A stretch of 64,000 nt of DNA from NCBI RefSeq assembly GCF_030813245.1, contig NZ_JAUSUA010000005.1, forward strand, positions 1 through 64,000, in the 5' to 3' direction. The stretch comes from Alkalicoccobacillus murimartini. GTDB lineage: Bacteria; Bacillota; Bacilli; Bacillales; Bacillaceae_D. Under the pieces are notes generated by a model. That model did not search any database. It saw only the letters and a list, made by a program, of their open reading frames with translations, and was not told where the DNA came from. Both the position numbers and the translations under genes were made by a program. Each line of letters opens with the position of its first letter. Within the stretch, counting starts at the first letter, position 1. This document shows positions 28,470 through 37,710 of this stretch, piece by piece.

Positions 28470-28740
28470 AAAGGGGCTCGGACAGAACTGTTTTAGCTAT
28501 CTAAAAACCCGAATCATTATGTTGTTTAACTCACATAATGATTCGGGTTTTGTCATTTAAAAATAAGAGAGTGGGGCTACCGCTTCGGACATACACTCCG
28601 CACCCGTGGGCGTGCAGGTGAGCCTCCTTGTGCTTACGCACTGCGAAGTCTCACCCTGGCCTTTACTCCCATAGGAGTCTACATGTATGTCCTACGCTGG
28701 TTTTAGCTATGCACGATTCAAATTGTTCGTCGTTTCATAT
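28470..28740. repeat. Dispersed repeat cluster (copy 2 plus long inverted element)
   Basis: 28475-28580 repeats the segments of 18905-19010 (GGACAGAACTGTTTTAG, AACCCGAATCATTATG hairpin, AGAGTGGGGCTACC). It runs into an inverted element with TCGGACATACA and TGTATGTCCTACG outer arms and CCCGTGGGCG and CCCATAGGAGTC inner features, about 28590-28695. No gene is seen in 28417-28776. Confidence 0.65.
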
Positions 28741-28776
28741 CGTAAGTATGGTTATGTCCAGTCTGCCATCTGCTCT

Positions 28777-29421
28777 TTATAATATGCCTTTTTTGGCGTG
28801 TTGCTCCGCTTCCAATGAGTCCAAATGAGCCGTTCTATTTGTGTAATGCAAGTAAGGTTGTTCCTCACCATTTGGCCATTCAATAAGAGTGACACTTGTA
28901 TTGCCAATCACAAATGGACGGTGAAAGCTTGGCCAGTTATCTCCTGCCATAATGTACATCAACAGGATACTGATAAAGCCTCCATGAGAAACAAGGGCAA
29001 CCGACTCATTAGAATAAGCTTGCTTCAGTTGCTCTAATACCACTCGGCACCGCTCGGTTAATTCTTTTTCCGACTCAGTTCCAGTAATTCCTGAGGTGAT
29101 GATTGATTTTTTTATCGTAATGGGGTATTTTTCTTTTATTTCATCTCGAGTTAGTCCTTGTAAAGGCCCTAAATAGACCTCTCGGATTTTGTCCCACGTT
29201 TCTACCTCTAGATTCGTTGCTGCACCGATTTTTTTTGCTGTTTCATGAGCTCTGGACAAATCACTGCTATATATGTAGTCTAATTTAATTTCTTTACAAT
29301 ACGCACTAATAAGATCTACTTGCTTTTTTCCGAGGTCGGACAACGGAAAATCCATTGATCCTTGAATTTTCCCTTCAAGGTTTCCCACTGATTCTCCGTG
29401 TCGAATTAAATATAATTTCAT
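28777..29421 (-). CDS. Histidine phosphatase family protein
   Basis: A 214-residue phosphoglycerate-mutase-like phosphatase. LIRHGESVGNLEGKIQG holds the catalytic RHG, YSSDLSRAHETAKKIG the second Arg, GPLQGLTRDE an acidic residue and LVSHGGFIS the second His. Substrate unknown. The ATG overlaps the upstream stop (ATGA), so it is translationally coupled to the SE1561-like gene. Confidence 0.85.
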   Translation of the reverse strand: MKLYLIRHGESVGNLEGKIQGSMDFPLSDLGKKQVDLISAYCKEIKLDYIYSSDLSRAHETAKKIGAATNLEVETWDKIREVYLGPLQGLTRDEIKEKYPITIKKSIITSGITGTESEKELTERCRVVLEQLKQAYSNESVALVSHGGFISILLMYIMAGDNWPSFHRPFVIGNTSVTLIEWPNGEEQPYLHYTNRTAHLDSLEAEQHAKKGIL

Positions 29422-29621
29422 GTAGACTTCCCTTCCCTCTCCCATTCCTTTTTAAATTGAACAGCTTTCATTTCAATCTGTTCAATCATTTCTAGAAAAC
29501 GCTCCAACTCTCCTGGCTCTGCTGCCTCTGGATCCATTGAATCAAGTGAAGTGATCATAAGCTGAAGTCTGTTTTTTAAATATTGAAGTTGTTGATCCTT
29601 ATCATGTACCGCTCCACCCAT
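29418..29621 (-). CDS. SE1561-family small protein (YfjT-like)
   Basis: A 67-residue helical protein, MGGAVHDKDQQLQYLKNRL at the start and LERFLEMIEQIEMKAVQFKK near the end. This pattern is typical of the SE1561/YfjT family of Gram-positive proteins with unknown function. The ATG at 29621 has AAAGGAG upstream; a longer frame starting 24 codons earlier is not supported. Confidence 0.72.
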   Translation of the reverse strand: MGGAVHDKDQQLQYLKNRLQLMITSLDSMDPEAAEPGELERFLEMIEQIEMKAVQFKKEWEREGKST

Positions 29622-29798
29622 ACTCGACACTCCTTTGTACTTAAACGCTCTTAAGCTATTTACTTCTAAGAAGCTTAACAGAATCATACACATAGCTCAA
29701 ATATATTGAGAACTTTTAACTTCCGATAATTTGCGTTATGATATAACAGATATCTTGTTACAAGCCGCATCATAACGGCTAATAAAGGAGACCTTTTT

Positions 29799-30920
29799 GT
29801 GTTAAAGACCTCAAATAATCCAATTACTCCCGAGAACGATCCATGGGAAGCCTATTTAGATATAAAAGAATATGGACATTTAGCCTTAACAAATGTTGAA
29901 TTTACCACAACAACACTTTGTAATATGCGATGCGAACATTGTGCAGTTGGCTATACATTAAGTCATAAAGATCCAGATCCATTACCCTTACAAGTATTTA
30001 TTGATCGTTTAGAAGAGCTTCCAAATTTACGCGCCCTAAGTATTACAGGCGGTGAACCTATGCTTTCTGCTAAATCAGTCAAGGAATATGTGGTACCGTT
30101 GCTTCAATATGCGCATAGTCGCGGAATTCGCACTCAAATAAATTCTAACCTTACCATGAAGTTGGAACGGTATGAAGCCATTCTCCCTTATCTTGATGTT
30201 CTGCATATCTCTCATAATTATGGTAGTGTTGAAGATTTCACTGAAATAGGTTTTGCGATGATGGAGAAGAAACCAAGTCTAAAACAACGTGAGGCTTATT
30301 TTTATCGAATGGTGGAAAATGCTCAAGAGTTAACTCGTCGTGGTGTACTCGTTTCTGCTGAGACGATGATTAACAAACGCACCATTCCTCATCTAAAGGA
30401 AATTCATGAACAGATTGTTGAGATGGGGTGTCAGCGCCATGAAGTGCATCCGATGTACCCTGCTGACTTTGCTAGCGCATTAGAAGCAGCATCACTTAAA
30501 GATATTCGGAAAGGCATACACACACTACTTGATACACGAGATCCTGATATTTGGATGTTGTTTGGTACCCTTCCGTTTTATCCTTGTAGTGATCACCCTG
30601 ATGATTTGGCTTTACAAGAGAAGCTATATCGCGCTAAAAATGTGACCGTTCGTAATGACCCTGATGGGCGTTCAAGATTAAATATTAATATATTTGATGG
30701 CTCTATCATTGTCACTGATTTTGGTGATACACCTGAACTTGGAAATGTAAAGACTACATCATTACAGCAGGCTTATGACACATGGATGAGCTCAGACATC
30801 GGTCGCTCTATTCAATGCCACTGTCCTGCTGTGCAATGTCTTGGTCCTAATATCTTAGTAAAAGATGCTTATTATCCAACTGTCGATTTCTTAAAACGCA
30901 GTTCAAATCTTTCTCTTTAA
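29799..30920 (+). CDS. yfkAB: Radical SAM protein YfkAB
   Basis: A 373-residue radical SAM enzyme. The cluster motif is CNMRCEHC (CX3CX2C at about residues 42-49), followed by ITGGEPMLS. A C-terminal YfkB-like domain starts near residue 230 and contains three further conserved cysteines (CHCPAVQC region). Starts with GTG behind AAAGGAG. The natural substrate of YfkAB is not known. Confidence 0.88.
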   Translation: MLKTSNNPITPENDPWEAYLDIKEYGHLALTNVEFTTTTLCNMRCEHCAVGYTLSHKDPDPLPLQVFIDRLEELPNLRALSITGGEPMLSAKSVKEYVVPLLQYAHSRGIRTQINSNLTMKLERYEAILPYLDVLHISHNYGSVEDFTEIGFAMMEKKPSLKQREAYFYRMVENAQELTRRGVLVSAETMINKRTIPHLKEIHEQIVEMGCQRHEVHPMYPADFASALEAASLKDIRKGIHTLLDTRDPDIWMLFGTLPFYPCSDHPDDLALQEKLYRAKNVTVRNDPDGRSRLNINIFDGSIIVTDFGDTPELGNVKTTSLQQAYDTWMSSDIGRSIQCHCPAVQCLGPNILVKDAYYPTVDFLKRSSNLSL

Positions 30921-30931
30921 TTGATGTGTGG

Positions 30932-31729
30932 TTAATTCTTGGCCATATACGTAAATGAAAGATAGTCCTGTACTGGAATCCAAGCTCCTATTCCCTGTTC
31001 GGTTATGTTTTTAATTTCTAATCTTTTTTTGCCGCCTTTAACAACAACATAAACCTCGCCATACGTTACATTTCCTTTTTCTCGAACAGCTGGGACGTAA
31101 CTATGCAAATAACCGACCTGCTGTGTGGATACATTGTAGGTCTGGTTTTTACGTGTGCCTTGACCAATCACCGTATCAAAAGATAATGGCAATCCCGTTG
31201 TTTCACCAGCATGAATCATCATCATTTTACGCACAGCTTCTGCATTCGGAATGGAAGAGGATAATCCACCTGATACTTTCATCTGCTGATCCTGAGCATA
31301 GGTCATTTGCGCGGGAGCACTAGCACCACGATTATCTAAATAATTCGTATTAACCTTTTGGTATTGCCAGTTCACTTCTGTACCCGCTGACTCATAAGCC
31401 AGTGGCCAGTCTCCAAGATAGACAGAAACTCTAAGTCCAAGTCCAAGCCATGGGTTGCCTACATGAGATTCATTGAGTAATCGAATGAGGTCTGGATTTG
31501 TGATTTTTTCTTCAATTGAATCAAGAAACTCCTGTGCAAGCTCACTTGGCTGTAAATAAGGCAGGTCTTGTGTGCCATTTGAGTATGTGTTTTCTTTTGA
31601 AATAGATAAAGCTGAATCAGGAATGTTGTATGGATTTTCTGCTTTTTCCTTTTCCTCTGCATGAGCAATTGGTTGAAAAGAGAGAAGCAATAACGTTAGT
31701 AATAAGGGTATCAATGCAAGTCGTTTCAT
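30932..31729 (-). CDS. yfkD: YfkD family exported protein
   Basis: A 265-residue protein with a signal peptide (about 1-24, ending AHA). It matches YfkD over its length: ISKENTYSNGTQDLPYLQPS, NPDLIRLLNES, VNWQYQKVNTNYLDNRG, KVSGGLSSSIPNAEAVRKMM and QGIGAWIPVQDYLSF. It is convergent with yfkAB with only 11 bases between them. Function unknown; in B. subtilis a SigB-controlled gene. Confidence 0.88.
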   Translation of the reverse strand: MKRLALIPLLLTLLLLSFQPIAHAEEKEKAENPYNIPDSALSISKENTYSNGTQDLPYLQPSELAQEFLDSIEEKITNPDLIRLLNESHVGNPWLGLGLRVSVYLGDWPLAYESAGTEVNWQYQKVNTNYLDNRGASAPAQMTYAQDQQMKVSGGLSSSIPNAEAVRKMMMIHAGETTGLPLSFDTVIGQGTRKNQTYNVSTQQVGYLHSYVPAVREKGNVTYGEVYVVVKGGKKRLEIKNITEQGIGAWIPVQDYLSFTYMAKN

Positions 31730-31832
31730 ACGATCTCTACCTCCTGTTTTTTATGGAAGTAGTTTTCACCAAGTCACCAGAAAATATGTAATGGATCCAT
31801 CGTCCGTATTGTCTGTATGGAGGTTTATTTAG

Positions 31833-33005
31833 ATGAAGAAAAATCATCCCGGTTATCGGTTTGCTATGCTCATTGTTATGGTGGCGATTGCGGGTTTTGC
31901 TCAAGGCATGCTACTGCCTTTATTATCAATAATGTTAGAAGAAGCCGGCGTATCTTCTTCATTAAATGGGTTAAATGCAACGGCGTTATACATTGGTATA
32001 CTTCTTGCTTCCCCTTTTATTGAACGACCTGTGCGCACGTTTGGATACAAGCCTGTCATTACCCTCGGACTAATTGTCATGACAATTAGTTTGCTTCTGC
32101 TTCCATTATGGACGTTCTTTTGGTTCTGGTTTGTCTTGCGTCTAATCATAGGTATAGCTGATAATATGGTTCATTTTGCGACACAAGTTTGGATTACATC
32201 AACAAGCACAGCCAAAAATCGTGGCCGGAATATCTCAATATATGGGCTTGCTTTTGGACTTGGATTTGGTTGCGGTCCCTTGATGATCAACCTGTTACTG
32301 ATCGCTGAGTGGCTACCCTTTGTTATATCTGCTGCTTTAACGTTTGTGACATGGTTGTTTGTCTCCAGACTGGTTAATGAATTCCCAAGTGAGGATATAG
32401 ATACCCGAGGACCCAAAACCACGTGGGAACGATATCGAGCCGTGGTGAAAGTGGCTTGGTTCTCTTTACTCCCTGGATTTGCTTATGGGTATTTAGAAGC
32501 CTCACTCCATGGAAATTTCCCTGTGTATGCCCTCCGCTCAGGACTCGGCATAGATCAGGTCTCTTTGCTCCTTCCAGCTTTTGTTGTTGGAGGACTACTG
32601 ACGCAACTTCCTTTAGGCCTTGCTAGTGATAAATTCGGTCGGAGAATCATTATAATTACGATTGCACTCTTAGGAAGCGTCTGCTTCTTCCTTATGATTG
32701 CCGTTGAGCACTCACCCACTATTTTGTTTGTCTTGTTTCTAACAGGTGGAGGCTGCGTTGGGTCACTCTATTCTTTAGGTGTCGCTTATATGGCTGACCT
32801 GGTACCGATTCAGCTTTTGCCAACAGCTAATGTTATGATGGCTGTTAGCTTTGGACTTGGAAGCATGACCGGACCTCTAATTGGTGGTTGGTTCATTGAT
32901 TTATTTGACCAAGGAAGTATTTATTATTCAATTGGCAGCATGCTACTTTTACTTGTGGCGTCTGGGTTTCTTTTCCGTCAGAAATCAGTCGAACAAACAA
33001 TTTAA
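31833..33005 (+). CDS. yfkF: MFS transporter, YfkF-like
   Basis: A 390-residue major facilitator with about 12 membrane segments. LLSIMLEEAGVSSSLNGLNA, FVLRLIIGIADNMVHFATQ and LPLGLASDKFGRRIIIIT (motif A) are typical drug/sugar-efflux subtypes. GGAGGTTTATTTAG precedes the ATG. Divergent from yfkD, as in B. subtilis yfkF. Substrate unknown. Confidence 0.85.
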   Translation: MKKNHPGYRFAMLIVMVAIAGFAQGMLLPLLSIMLEEAGVSSSLNGLNATALYIGILLASPFIERPVRTFGYKPVITLGLIVMTISLLLLPLWTFFWFWFVLRLIIGIADNMVHFATQVWITSTSTAKNRGRNISIYGLAFGLGFGCGPLMINLLLIAEWLPFVISAALTFVTWLFVSRLVNEFPSEDIDTRGPKTTWERYRAVVKVAWFSLLPGFAYGYLEASLHGNFPVYALRSGLGIDQVSLLLPAFVVGGLLTQLPLGLASDKFGRRIIIITIALLGSVCFFLMIAVEHSPTILFVLFLTGGGCVGSLYSLGVAYMADLVPIQLLPTANVMMAVSFGLGSMTGPLIGGWFIDLFDQGSIYYSIGSMLLLLVASGFLFRQKSVEQTI

Positions 33006-33007
33006 TC

Positions 33008-33046
33008 AAAAAAAAAAACGGCAGCGTATAGCTGCCGTTTCTTATT
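33008..33046 (+). terminator. yfkF terminator
   Basis: AACGGCAGC and GCTGCCGTT form the stem, A-run before, TTCTTATT after. The remaining gap to 33312 holds two 11-codon frames on the minus strand (33141-33176 and 33078-33113), too short to call as genes. Confidence 0.8.
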
Positions 33047-33312
33047 CCTGAATCGAAAGTATGAAGACTTATTCAGTTTACAATTTGGGGTCGAATCGAT
33101 TATTGTCCTTCACAGGGACACCTCACTTCTTCATTGTTTGTTAAAAACAATGTTGAACTTCATCGTCTCTGTACATTCGTATCACCTCGTAAGAAGTAGT
33201 ACTAACAAAACGGTTCTATCCTATTGCATATTGAACATCAACATAAACGAAATCAGGTACGGAAGCAGTTAAACCGCCTTCCGTAAAAATAGTATGTGCG
33301 TGTTTGATTTTA

Positions 33313-33681
33313 TTATTCTTCATCCTGATGATTTTTTAAGTATTTAACTTCCAATGCAGCTTCCCTAGCCGATCCAATCGCTTCTTTTGAGCTGATACGA
33401 ATATGATTAGCTGTGTCTGAAAGCTTTTTAAAATCGGCGGATAGATCTGATATAATGACCGACACCTCATTAGCTGTCTCTTTCACCTGATCAATGATCT
33501 CTTCTCGATTATCTCGAATAAAAACAAAGGTTTCGGAAGTGGCTGATTTTAAGTTTTGAGCCTCTTCACAGAGCTGATCACGCCATTTTTTCTTTGATAA
33601 GACGGTTGCAATCCCAATAACTGCTACTCCGCCAATAATTAAAGACTTGCATACTCCAGATGAACATGACTTCTTCTTCAA
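33313..33681 (-). CDS. YtxH-like small membrane-anchored protein
   Basis: A 122-residue protein starting with TTG behind GAGGAGG. The N-terminal segment SLIIGGVAVIGIATVL (about residues 13-28) is a membrane helix, then a long, amphipathic helix rich in E/K/N. This is the YtxH (DUF948-like) organisation. Probably a general-stress protein; no catalytic motif. Confidence 0.7.
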   Translation of the reverse strand: MKKKSCSSGVCKSLIIGGVAVIGIATVLSKKKWRDQLCEEAQNLKSATSETFVFIRDNREEIIDQVKETANEVSVIISDLSADFKKLSDTANHIRISSKEAIGSAREAALEVKYLKNHQDEE

Positions 33682-33762
33682 CTATGATTCCTCCTCAGAC
33701 CTATTCTTTCTTTATCATATCAAGAATTCAATACAAAAAGAAAGGCATGTCCCTTTTAGCAA

Positions 33763-33808
33763 CAAAAAAAGAGCAACTCAGCTTACTCTTAAGCCGTTGC
33801 TCTTATCC
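33763..33808 (-). terminator. Terminator of the small coiled-coil gene
   Basis: AAGAGCAAC and GTTGCTCTT pair and are followed by TTTTTT on the minus strand. Confidence 0.75.
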
Positions 33809-33811
33809 TTA

Positions 33812-33958
33812 TTAATTATAAGCTTGAACAAGCAATTCATCTGTTTCTAATGTCTCGAATTGATTGTGTGACTTGTTCTTTAGTTCCTTCAACTCTGAAG
33901 ACATCTGCTCAATTTGTTTCTCAATTAGTTCAATCCGCTTTTTCTCTGACATGGTCAT
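33812..33958 (-). CDS. Small coiled-coil protein, possibly degenerate Spo0E-like
   Basis: A 48-residue protein: KKRIELIEKQIEQMSSELKE is an amphipathic helix and TLETDELLVQAYN the second one. The two-helix layout resembles Spo0E-type aspartyl-phosphate phosphatases, but the conserved SQELD signature is replaced by LETDEL, so activity is doubtful. GGAGGAGATTAC precedes the ATG and a terminator follows. Confidence 0.6.
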   Translation of the reverse strand: MTMSEKKRIELIEKQIEQMSSELKELKNKSHNQFETLETDELLVQAYN

Positions 33959-34208
33959 GTAATCTCCTCCACCTCATCTGACTGAACACTCGCTCAGATC
34001 ATTTTTATAAAAAAAGACCGTTTCCATTTGCTATTAAAAATATAGTACCAATTTTCGCTCAATTTGTAAAGCCTAAATATCACGTTGTTATTTCGCGCTT
34101 TTTCGACTTTGTTAGTTAATTTTAAAAATTGTCATAATTTTATGTTTGAAAGATAATCTTACGTGCTATACTGTATCTATACACTAAAATAATGGTTAGG
34201 TGATAGAT

Positions 34209-34364
34209 ATGAGAAAACAATTTGTTCGGTTTGAGGATCTTATGGATCAGAATCGCTTAGAACTGTTAAATGATGAAGATGCACTGAATCGCCTGGATGA
34301 TCGTTTAGATGAACGAAATGCCAAAAAAGAATTGCAAAAACTTCGAAAAGCAGAACAAAAATAG
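34209..34364 (+). CDS. FbpB-family small basic protein
   Basis: A 51-residue protein, MRKQFVRFEDLMDQNRLELL at the start, then a charged DRLDERNAKKELQKL helix. It has the pattern of the FbpB family: small basic proteins that help Fur-controlled iron-sparing in B. subtilis. The binding site is weak (TTAGGTG 7 bases before ATG). A TATACT -10 box lies 30-40 bases upstream. No clear Fur box can be seen, so iron control is an open question. Confidence 0.7.
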   Translation: MRKQFVRFEDLMDQNRLELLNDEDALNRLDDRLDERNAKKELQKLRKAEQK

Positions 34365-34369
34365 TCAAA

Positions 34370-34407
34370 CACGTCTTAAGATCCTTGGATCTAGGCGTTT
34401 TTTTTTG
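34370..34407 (+). terminator. Terminator of the FbpB-like gene
   Basis: AAGATCC and GGATCT with outer CGTCTTA/TAGGCG bases pair, followed by eight T residues. Confidence 0.72.
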
Positions 34408-34519
34408 TGTGCTTCTTTATAGAATTTGATGCCTTTTTAAATCAACTTCCTATTTCTGTGCATATTTACCCTTCTTTTACACAAGGTAAAATCAACTACG
34501 TTTGAGAGGGTTGAATACG

Positions 34520-35872
34520 TTGGATAGTGTGCTACTGTCAAGAATGCTTTTTGGATCATCCATGGCCTTTCATATTATATTCGCTACATTAACGGTTGGC
34601 ATTACTCTTATGATCTTGTTAGCAGAGATCATGAGATTAGTTAAGAAGGATGATGACTATGCTTTGCTTGCCAAGCGTTGGACAAAAGGAGCAGCTGTCT
34701 TACTCGGAGTGGCGATACCATCTGGAACGATTGTTGCCGTTATGCTCTCACTACTTTGGCCACATTTTATGGAGATCGTAGGCGAGGTCATTGCGTTACC
34801 TTTTCAGATTGAGATCTTTGCCTTTTTCTTAGAGGCCCTATTCCTTTCAATCTATGTCTATGCAGCGGATCGACTTGGACCAGTAACTCGCTTGATTGCC
34901 GTCTTTTTTGTCGCATTTGGTGCATCCGCCTCCGCTATTCTTATTACAAACGCACATGCCTGGATGAATACCCCACGTGGCTTTGACTTAGTGGATGGCC
35001 AGGTGGTGAATGTTGACCCACTTGCTGCAATCAAAGCCCCAAGCTTTTTAGTTACAGCGAACCATGTTGTCGGCACAGCTTTTATGACAGGAGCCTTTGT
35101 GCTTGTTGCTGTTGCGGCCTATCGACTGCTAAACACTCACATTACTGAAAGAGAAACATCTTATCATCGAAAAGGTCTATTCTTATCCCTCATTGTGGCC
35201 TTTATCATGTCCTCCTACACAGCATTATCAGGCCACGAAACGGCCGTCATGCTTTATGAGGAATTACCTATTAAACTTGCTGCATCAGAAGGGTTATTTA
35301 ATACAACAGACAATGCTGCCCTCACCATATTTGGCACACCTAGTATAGAAGCAGAAGGTGTCATTGGCGGAATTGAGATACCCGGTATGCTCAGTTGGAT
35401 TGCAACTGGTTCGACAGATGGGGTCATCCAAGGACTGAATGAATTTCCACAAGATGAATGGCCACCTTTGTTCATTCACACTCTTTTTAACGTGATGGTA
35501 GCCATCGGATTCACCCTTCTCGGACTATCAGGAATTGGGCTTCTTATTTGGTTTGTTAGACGCAAGCAAGAAGGCATCATCTATCCAAAATGGCTATTAG
35601 CCGCATTTGTTGCTTGTGGACCTTTAGCTGTCATCGGCATTGAAACAGGCTGGATCTATAGCTGTACCGGAAGACAACCCTGGACCATTTATGGCATTCA
35701 GCGTACGGCAGATGCTGCAACCAATTCGGGTAACCTTGGGATTCTATTTTTCCTTTTCTCCGTGCTATATATCTTTTTATTAGTCCTTACAGCCTTGGTC
35801 ATGTACTTCTACTTTAAACGTAATCCCGTGTCAGACGAATTCCATTCTTCAGGTGAACAGCTTAACAGCTAA
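34520..35872 (+). CDS. Cytochrome bd-type quinol oxidase subunit I
   Basis: A 450-residue integral membrane protein, heme-bearing subunit of a cytochrome bd terminal oxidase. The N-terminal LSRMLFGSSMAFHIIFATLT has the heme b595 His; EIFAFFLEALFLSIYVYA, GFDLVDG, MTGAFVLVAVAAYRLL and ETGWIYSCTGRQPWTIYG are family motifs. The Q-loop is short, which marks the CydA/CioA-like YthA subgroup. Start TTG 34520 is preferred by alignment to CydA (M-D-x-V-L-L-S-R); a TTG six codons earlier is possible. Confidence 0.9.
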   Translation: MDSVLLSRMLFGSSMAFHIIFATLTVGITLMILLAEIMRLVKKDDDYALLAKRWTKGAAVLLGVAIPSGTIVAVMLSLLWPHFMEIVGEVIALPFQIEIFAFFLEALFLSIYVYAADRLGPVTRLIAVFFVAFGASASAILITNAHAWMNTPRGFDLVDGQVVNVDPLAAIKAPSFLVTANHVVGTAFMTGAFVLVAVAAYRLLNTHITERETSYHRKGLFLSLIVAFIMSSYTALSGHETAVMLYEELPIKLAASEGLFNTTDNAALTIFGTPSIEAEGVIGGIEIPGMLSWIATGSTDGVIQGLNEFPQDEWPPLFIHTLFNVMVAIGFTLLGLSGIGLLIWFVRRKQEGIIYPKWLLAAFVACGPLAVIGIETGWIYSCTGRQPWTIYGIQRTADAATNSGNLGILFFLFSVLYIFLLVLTALVMYFYFKRNPVSDEFHSSGEQLNS

Positions 35873-35886
35873 AAAAAGGAGCGAAA

Positions 35887-36921
35887 ATGATGGACTCCAT
35901 GTACATTGCCCTTATCATCATTTGGGCCTTTCTATTTATATATTCCATAGCAGGTTCCATTGACTTTGGTGCCGGATTTTGGGCTATGTATTACCAGAAT
36001 AGAACCGATACGGAATCATCAAGTATTGCCAACAGATACCTCTCCCCTTCTTGGGAAGTGACCAATGTTTTTCTTGTTTTGTTGGTTGTAGCCTTTGTTG
36101 GCTTTTTCCCTGGTGGTGCCTCATCTCTCGGCACACTGATGATTGTGCCTTTCTGCTTGGTGTTAATCCTTCTCACCATTCGTAGTGCTTTTATGGTGTA
36201 CTCTCACAGTGTAAAAAAATATTCGAGACTCTTTACAATCTTCTCTGGTACTACAGGCCTTTTAATTCCAGCCTTGCTAATCACCATTCTCCCCGCTGCA
36301 ATCGGCGGTTATATTATGGACGATGGCGTCAATCAGTATATTTTAGTAGACCGTTTATTCTCAAGCTCTACCTTCTATACTCATATTGGATTCGGCCTTG
36401 CAACAGAGCTTTTTCTCTCGTCTCTTCTATTAAGTGACTATGCACGTGAAGCAAACTCGATGGAAACGTATCACACCTACAGACGAAATGCGATGACTCT
36501 CGGTCCCATCACCCTTGCTTTTGCCGTAGCGGCCATCTTTACACTCATCCCCCACGCTCCCTGGATGTTTGAAAACATTACAGAGAACTGGCGCTTAGTG
36601 TTACTCGGCTTATCGTTCCTTGCCTTCATCATTGGCTATAGTGCTCTATGGTGGCCCGCCAAAACCAAACGAAAAGTGGGACAGCCACGCTACGCAGTAA
36701 TTTTTATCATTATCCAATTTGGACTAGCTAGCTTCGCTTACAGCTCTGCTCAGCTCCCTTACTTACTTTATCCTGATGTAACAGTGCAAGAGGCCTTTAC
36801 CAATGAAACTATGTTCAGGCTCCTTCTCTTCGGCTACGCTGGAGGAATGGCTGTGCTCATCCCCGTTTTCATCTGGTTCTGGAGACTGTTTATGAAGGAT
36901 AAGAGGTACTTGTTGAAGTAA
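35887..36921 (+). CDS. Cytochrome bd-type quinol oxidase subunit II
   Basis: A 344-residue membrane protein with about eight or nine transmembrane segments, the CydB-like partner of the preceding gene. SIDFGAGFWAMYYQNRT near the N-terminus and SPSWEVTNVFLVLLVVAFVGFFPG are family signatures. AAAAGGAGCG precedes the ATG, 14 bases after subunit I. The last codon and terminator are duplicated at 39558. Confidence 0.88.
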   Translation: MMDSMYIALIIIWAFLFIYSIAGSIDFGAGFWAMYYQNRTDTESSSIANRYLSPSWEVTNVFLVLLVVAFVGFFPGGASSLGTLMIVPFCLVLILLTIRSAFMVYSHSVKKYSRLFTIFSGTTGLLIPALLITILPAAIGGYIMDDGVNQYILVDRLFSSSTFYTHIGFGLATELFLSSLLLSDYAREANSMETYHTYRRNAMTLGPITLAFAVAAIFTLIPHAPWMFENITENWRLVLLGLSFLAFIIGYSALWWPAKTKRKVGQPRYAVIFIIIQFGLASFAYSSAQLPYLLYPDVTVQEAFTNETMFRLLLFGYAGGMAVLIPVFIWFWRLFMKDKRYLLK

Positions 36922-36996
36922 TAGGAAAAACGACCGAACTTTCACCCAAAGTTCGGTCGTTTTTTATTTTTGTGTGGGATGAAAGCCCCCCTAAAA
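36915..36996. repeat. 82-bp direct repeat, left copy (holds cydB-like 3' end and terminator)
   Basis: The sequence from GAAGTAATAGG to GCCCCCCTAAAA is repeated at 39558-39639 with one mismatch (TGTG versus TGTA). It contains the terminator ACGACCGAACTTT / AAAGTTCGGTCGT plus T-run (36928-36966). The left copy is native, since it holds the last codons of the oxidase gene. Confidence 0.92.
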
Positions 36997-37097
36997 AAGT
37001 GTTAAGTATGTTAAAACAGGTATCTGATAAACTTTCTGACGATGCTGTCACAGATCAAGAGTTTCTTACGAGTATGCTTTGTGTTAAAATTGGTTAA
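36997..37097 (+). pseudogene. Truncated coding remnant abutting the direct repeat
   Basis: An open frame begins exactly at the repeat end without a start of its own and runs to TAA at 37095-37097, encoding VLSMLKQVSDKLSDDAVT then DQEFLTSMLCVKIG. Amino-acid usage is protein-like. It looks like the C-terminus of a gene cut at the junction. I do not recognise the family. Confidence 0.45.
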
Positions 37098-37667
37098 AAG
37101 TAACAAATAATATTACCTGATTTGAATGCTTTTTTTTCATTAAGATTATCAAATCCTCTTTGAACAGTATCTAAATTCGTTGATTCACTAAGTAAATCAA
37201 ATTGCTCAGTTGAGAGTGTACAGGACAACTCTTTGAGTGAGGGTGACTCATGATAAGAATAGAATGCCTTTAGGTCTGTTTTAGCTTCTGGTACCTTGAC
37301 CAAATTCATGAATAATTTCATGAGACACCACATGTTCAAACCAATAGTCTTCTGCTAAAGAATGAAGTAAGAACGAACGTCTCGTCTCTAGATTTACAAA
37401 GCGTAATAAATGAGATGACGTTGCGTAATCATTAATAAATTCTTGCCTATCCTCACTCAAAGGAATTTCATTTTTAGCTGATTACTCGAGATCCCATACA
37501 CCTTTCATAATGAGCTGATGAGATGCTCAATTAATTACTATACTCCACGCTTCTTCTGATTTTTCACCAAGCATACTTTCTCCCATACCTCTAGCTGTTT
37601 CAGGGTGACCGCATAAAGTGAGGAGTAGGACAAGTTCTTCTGTCGAGCAGGTTAATATTGGTTTCAT
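37094..37667 (-). pseudogene. Decayed copy of the gene at 42629 (LXG-locus cytosolic protein)
   Basis: On the minus strand from an ATG at 37667 the sequence aligns with the intact gene at 42629-43438: STEELVLLLTLCGHPETARG, MGESMLGEKSEEAWS, then an in-frame stop, ASHQLIMKGVWDLE, another stop, ATSSHLLRFVNLETRRSFLL, EHVVSHEIIHEFGQG, then a frameshift and LKELSCTLSTEQFDLLSEST. It is truncated after about residue 190 of the intact protein. Confidence 0.85.
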
Positions 37668-37710
37668 AGTTATCGTACTTTATAAATTTGAACTTTATAA
37701 TATTTTTAAG

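Noticed and set aside
33078-33176. Two 11-codon frames on the minus strand, each behind a fair binding site
   Set aside because: Too short to support as genes from one sequence; could be a broken small gene.
34140-34208. Fur box before the FbpB-like gene
   Set aside because: GATAATCTTAC keeps only one half-site; not enough for a call.
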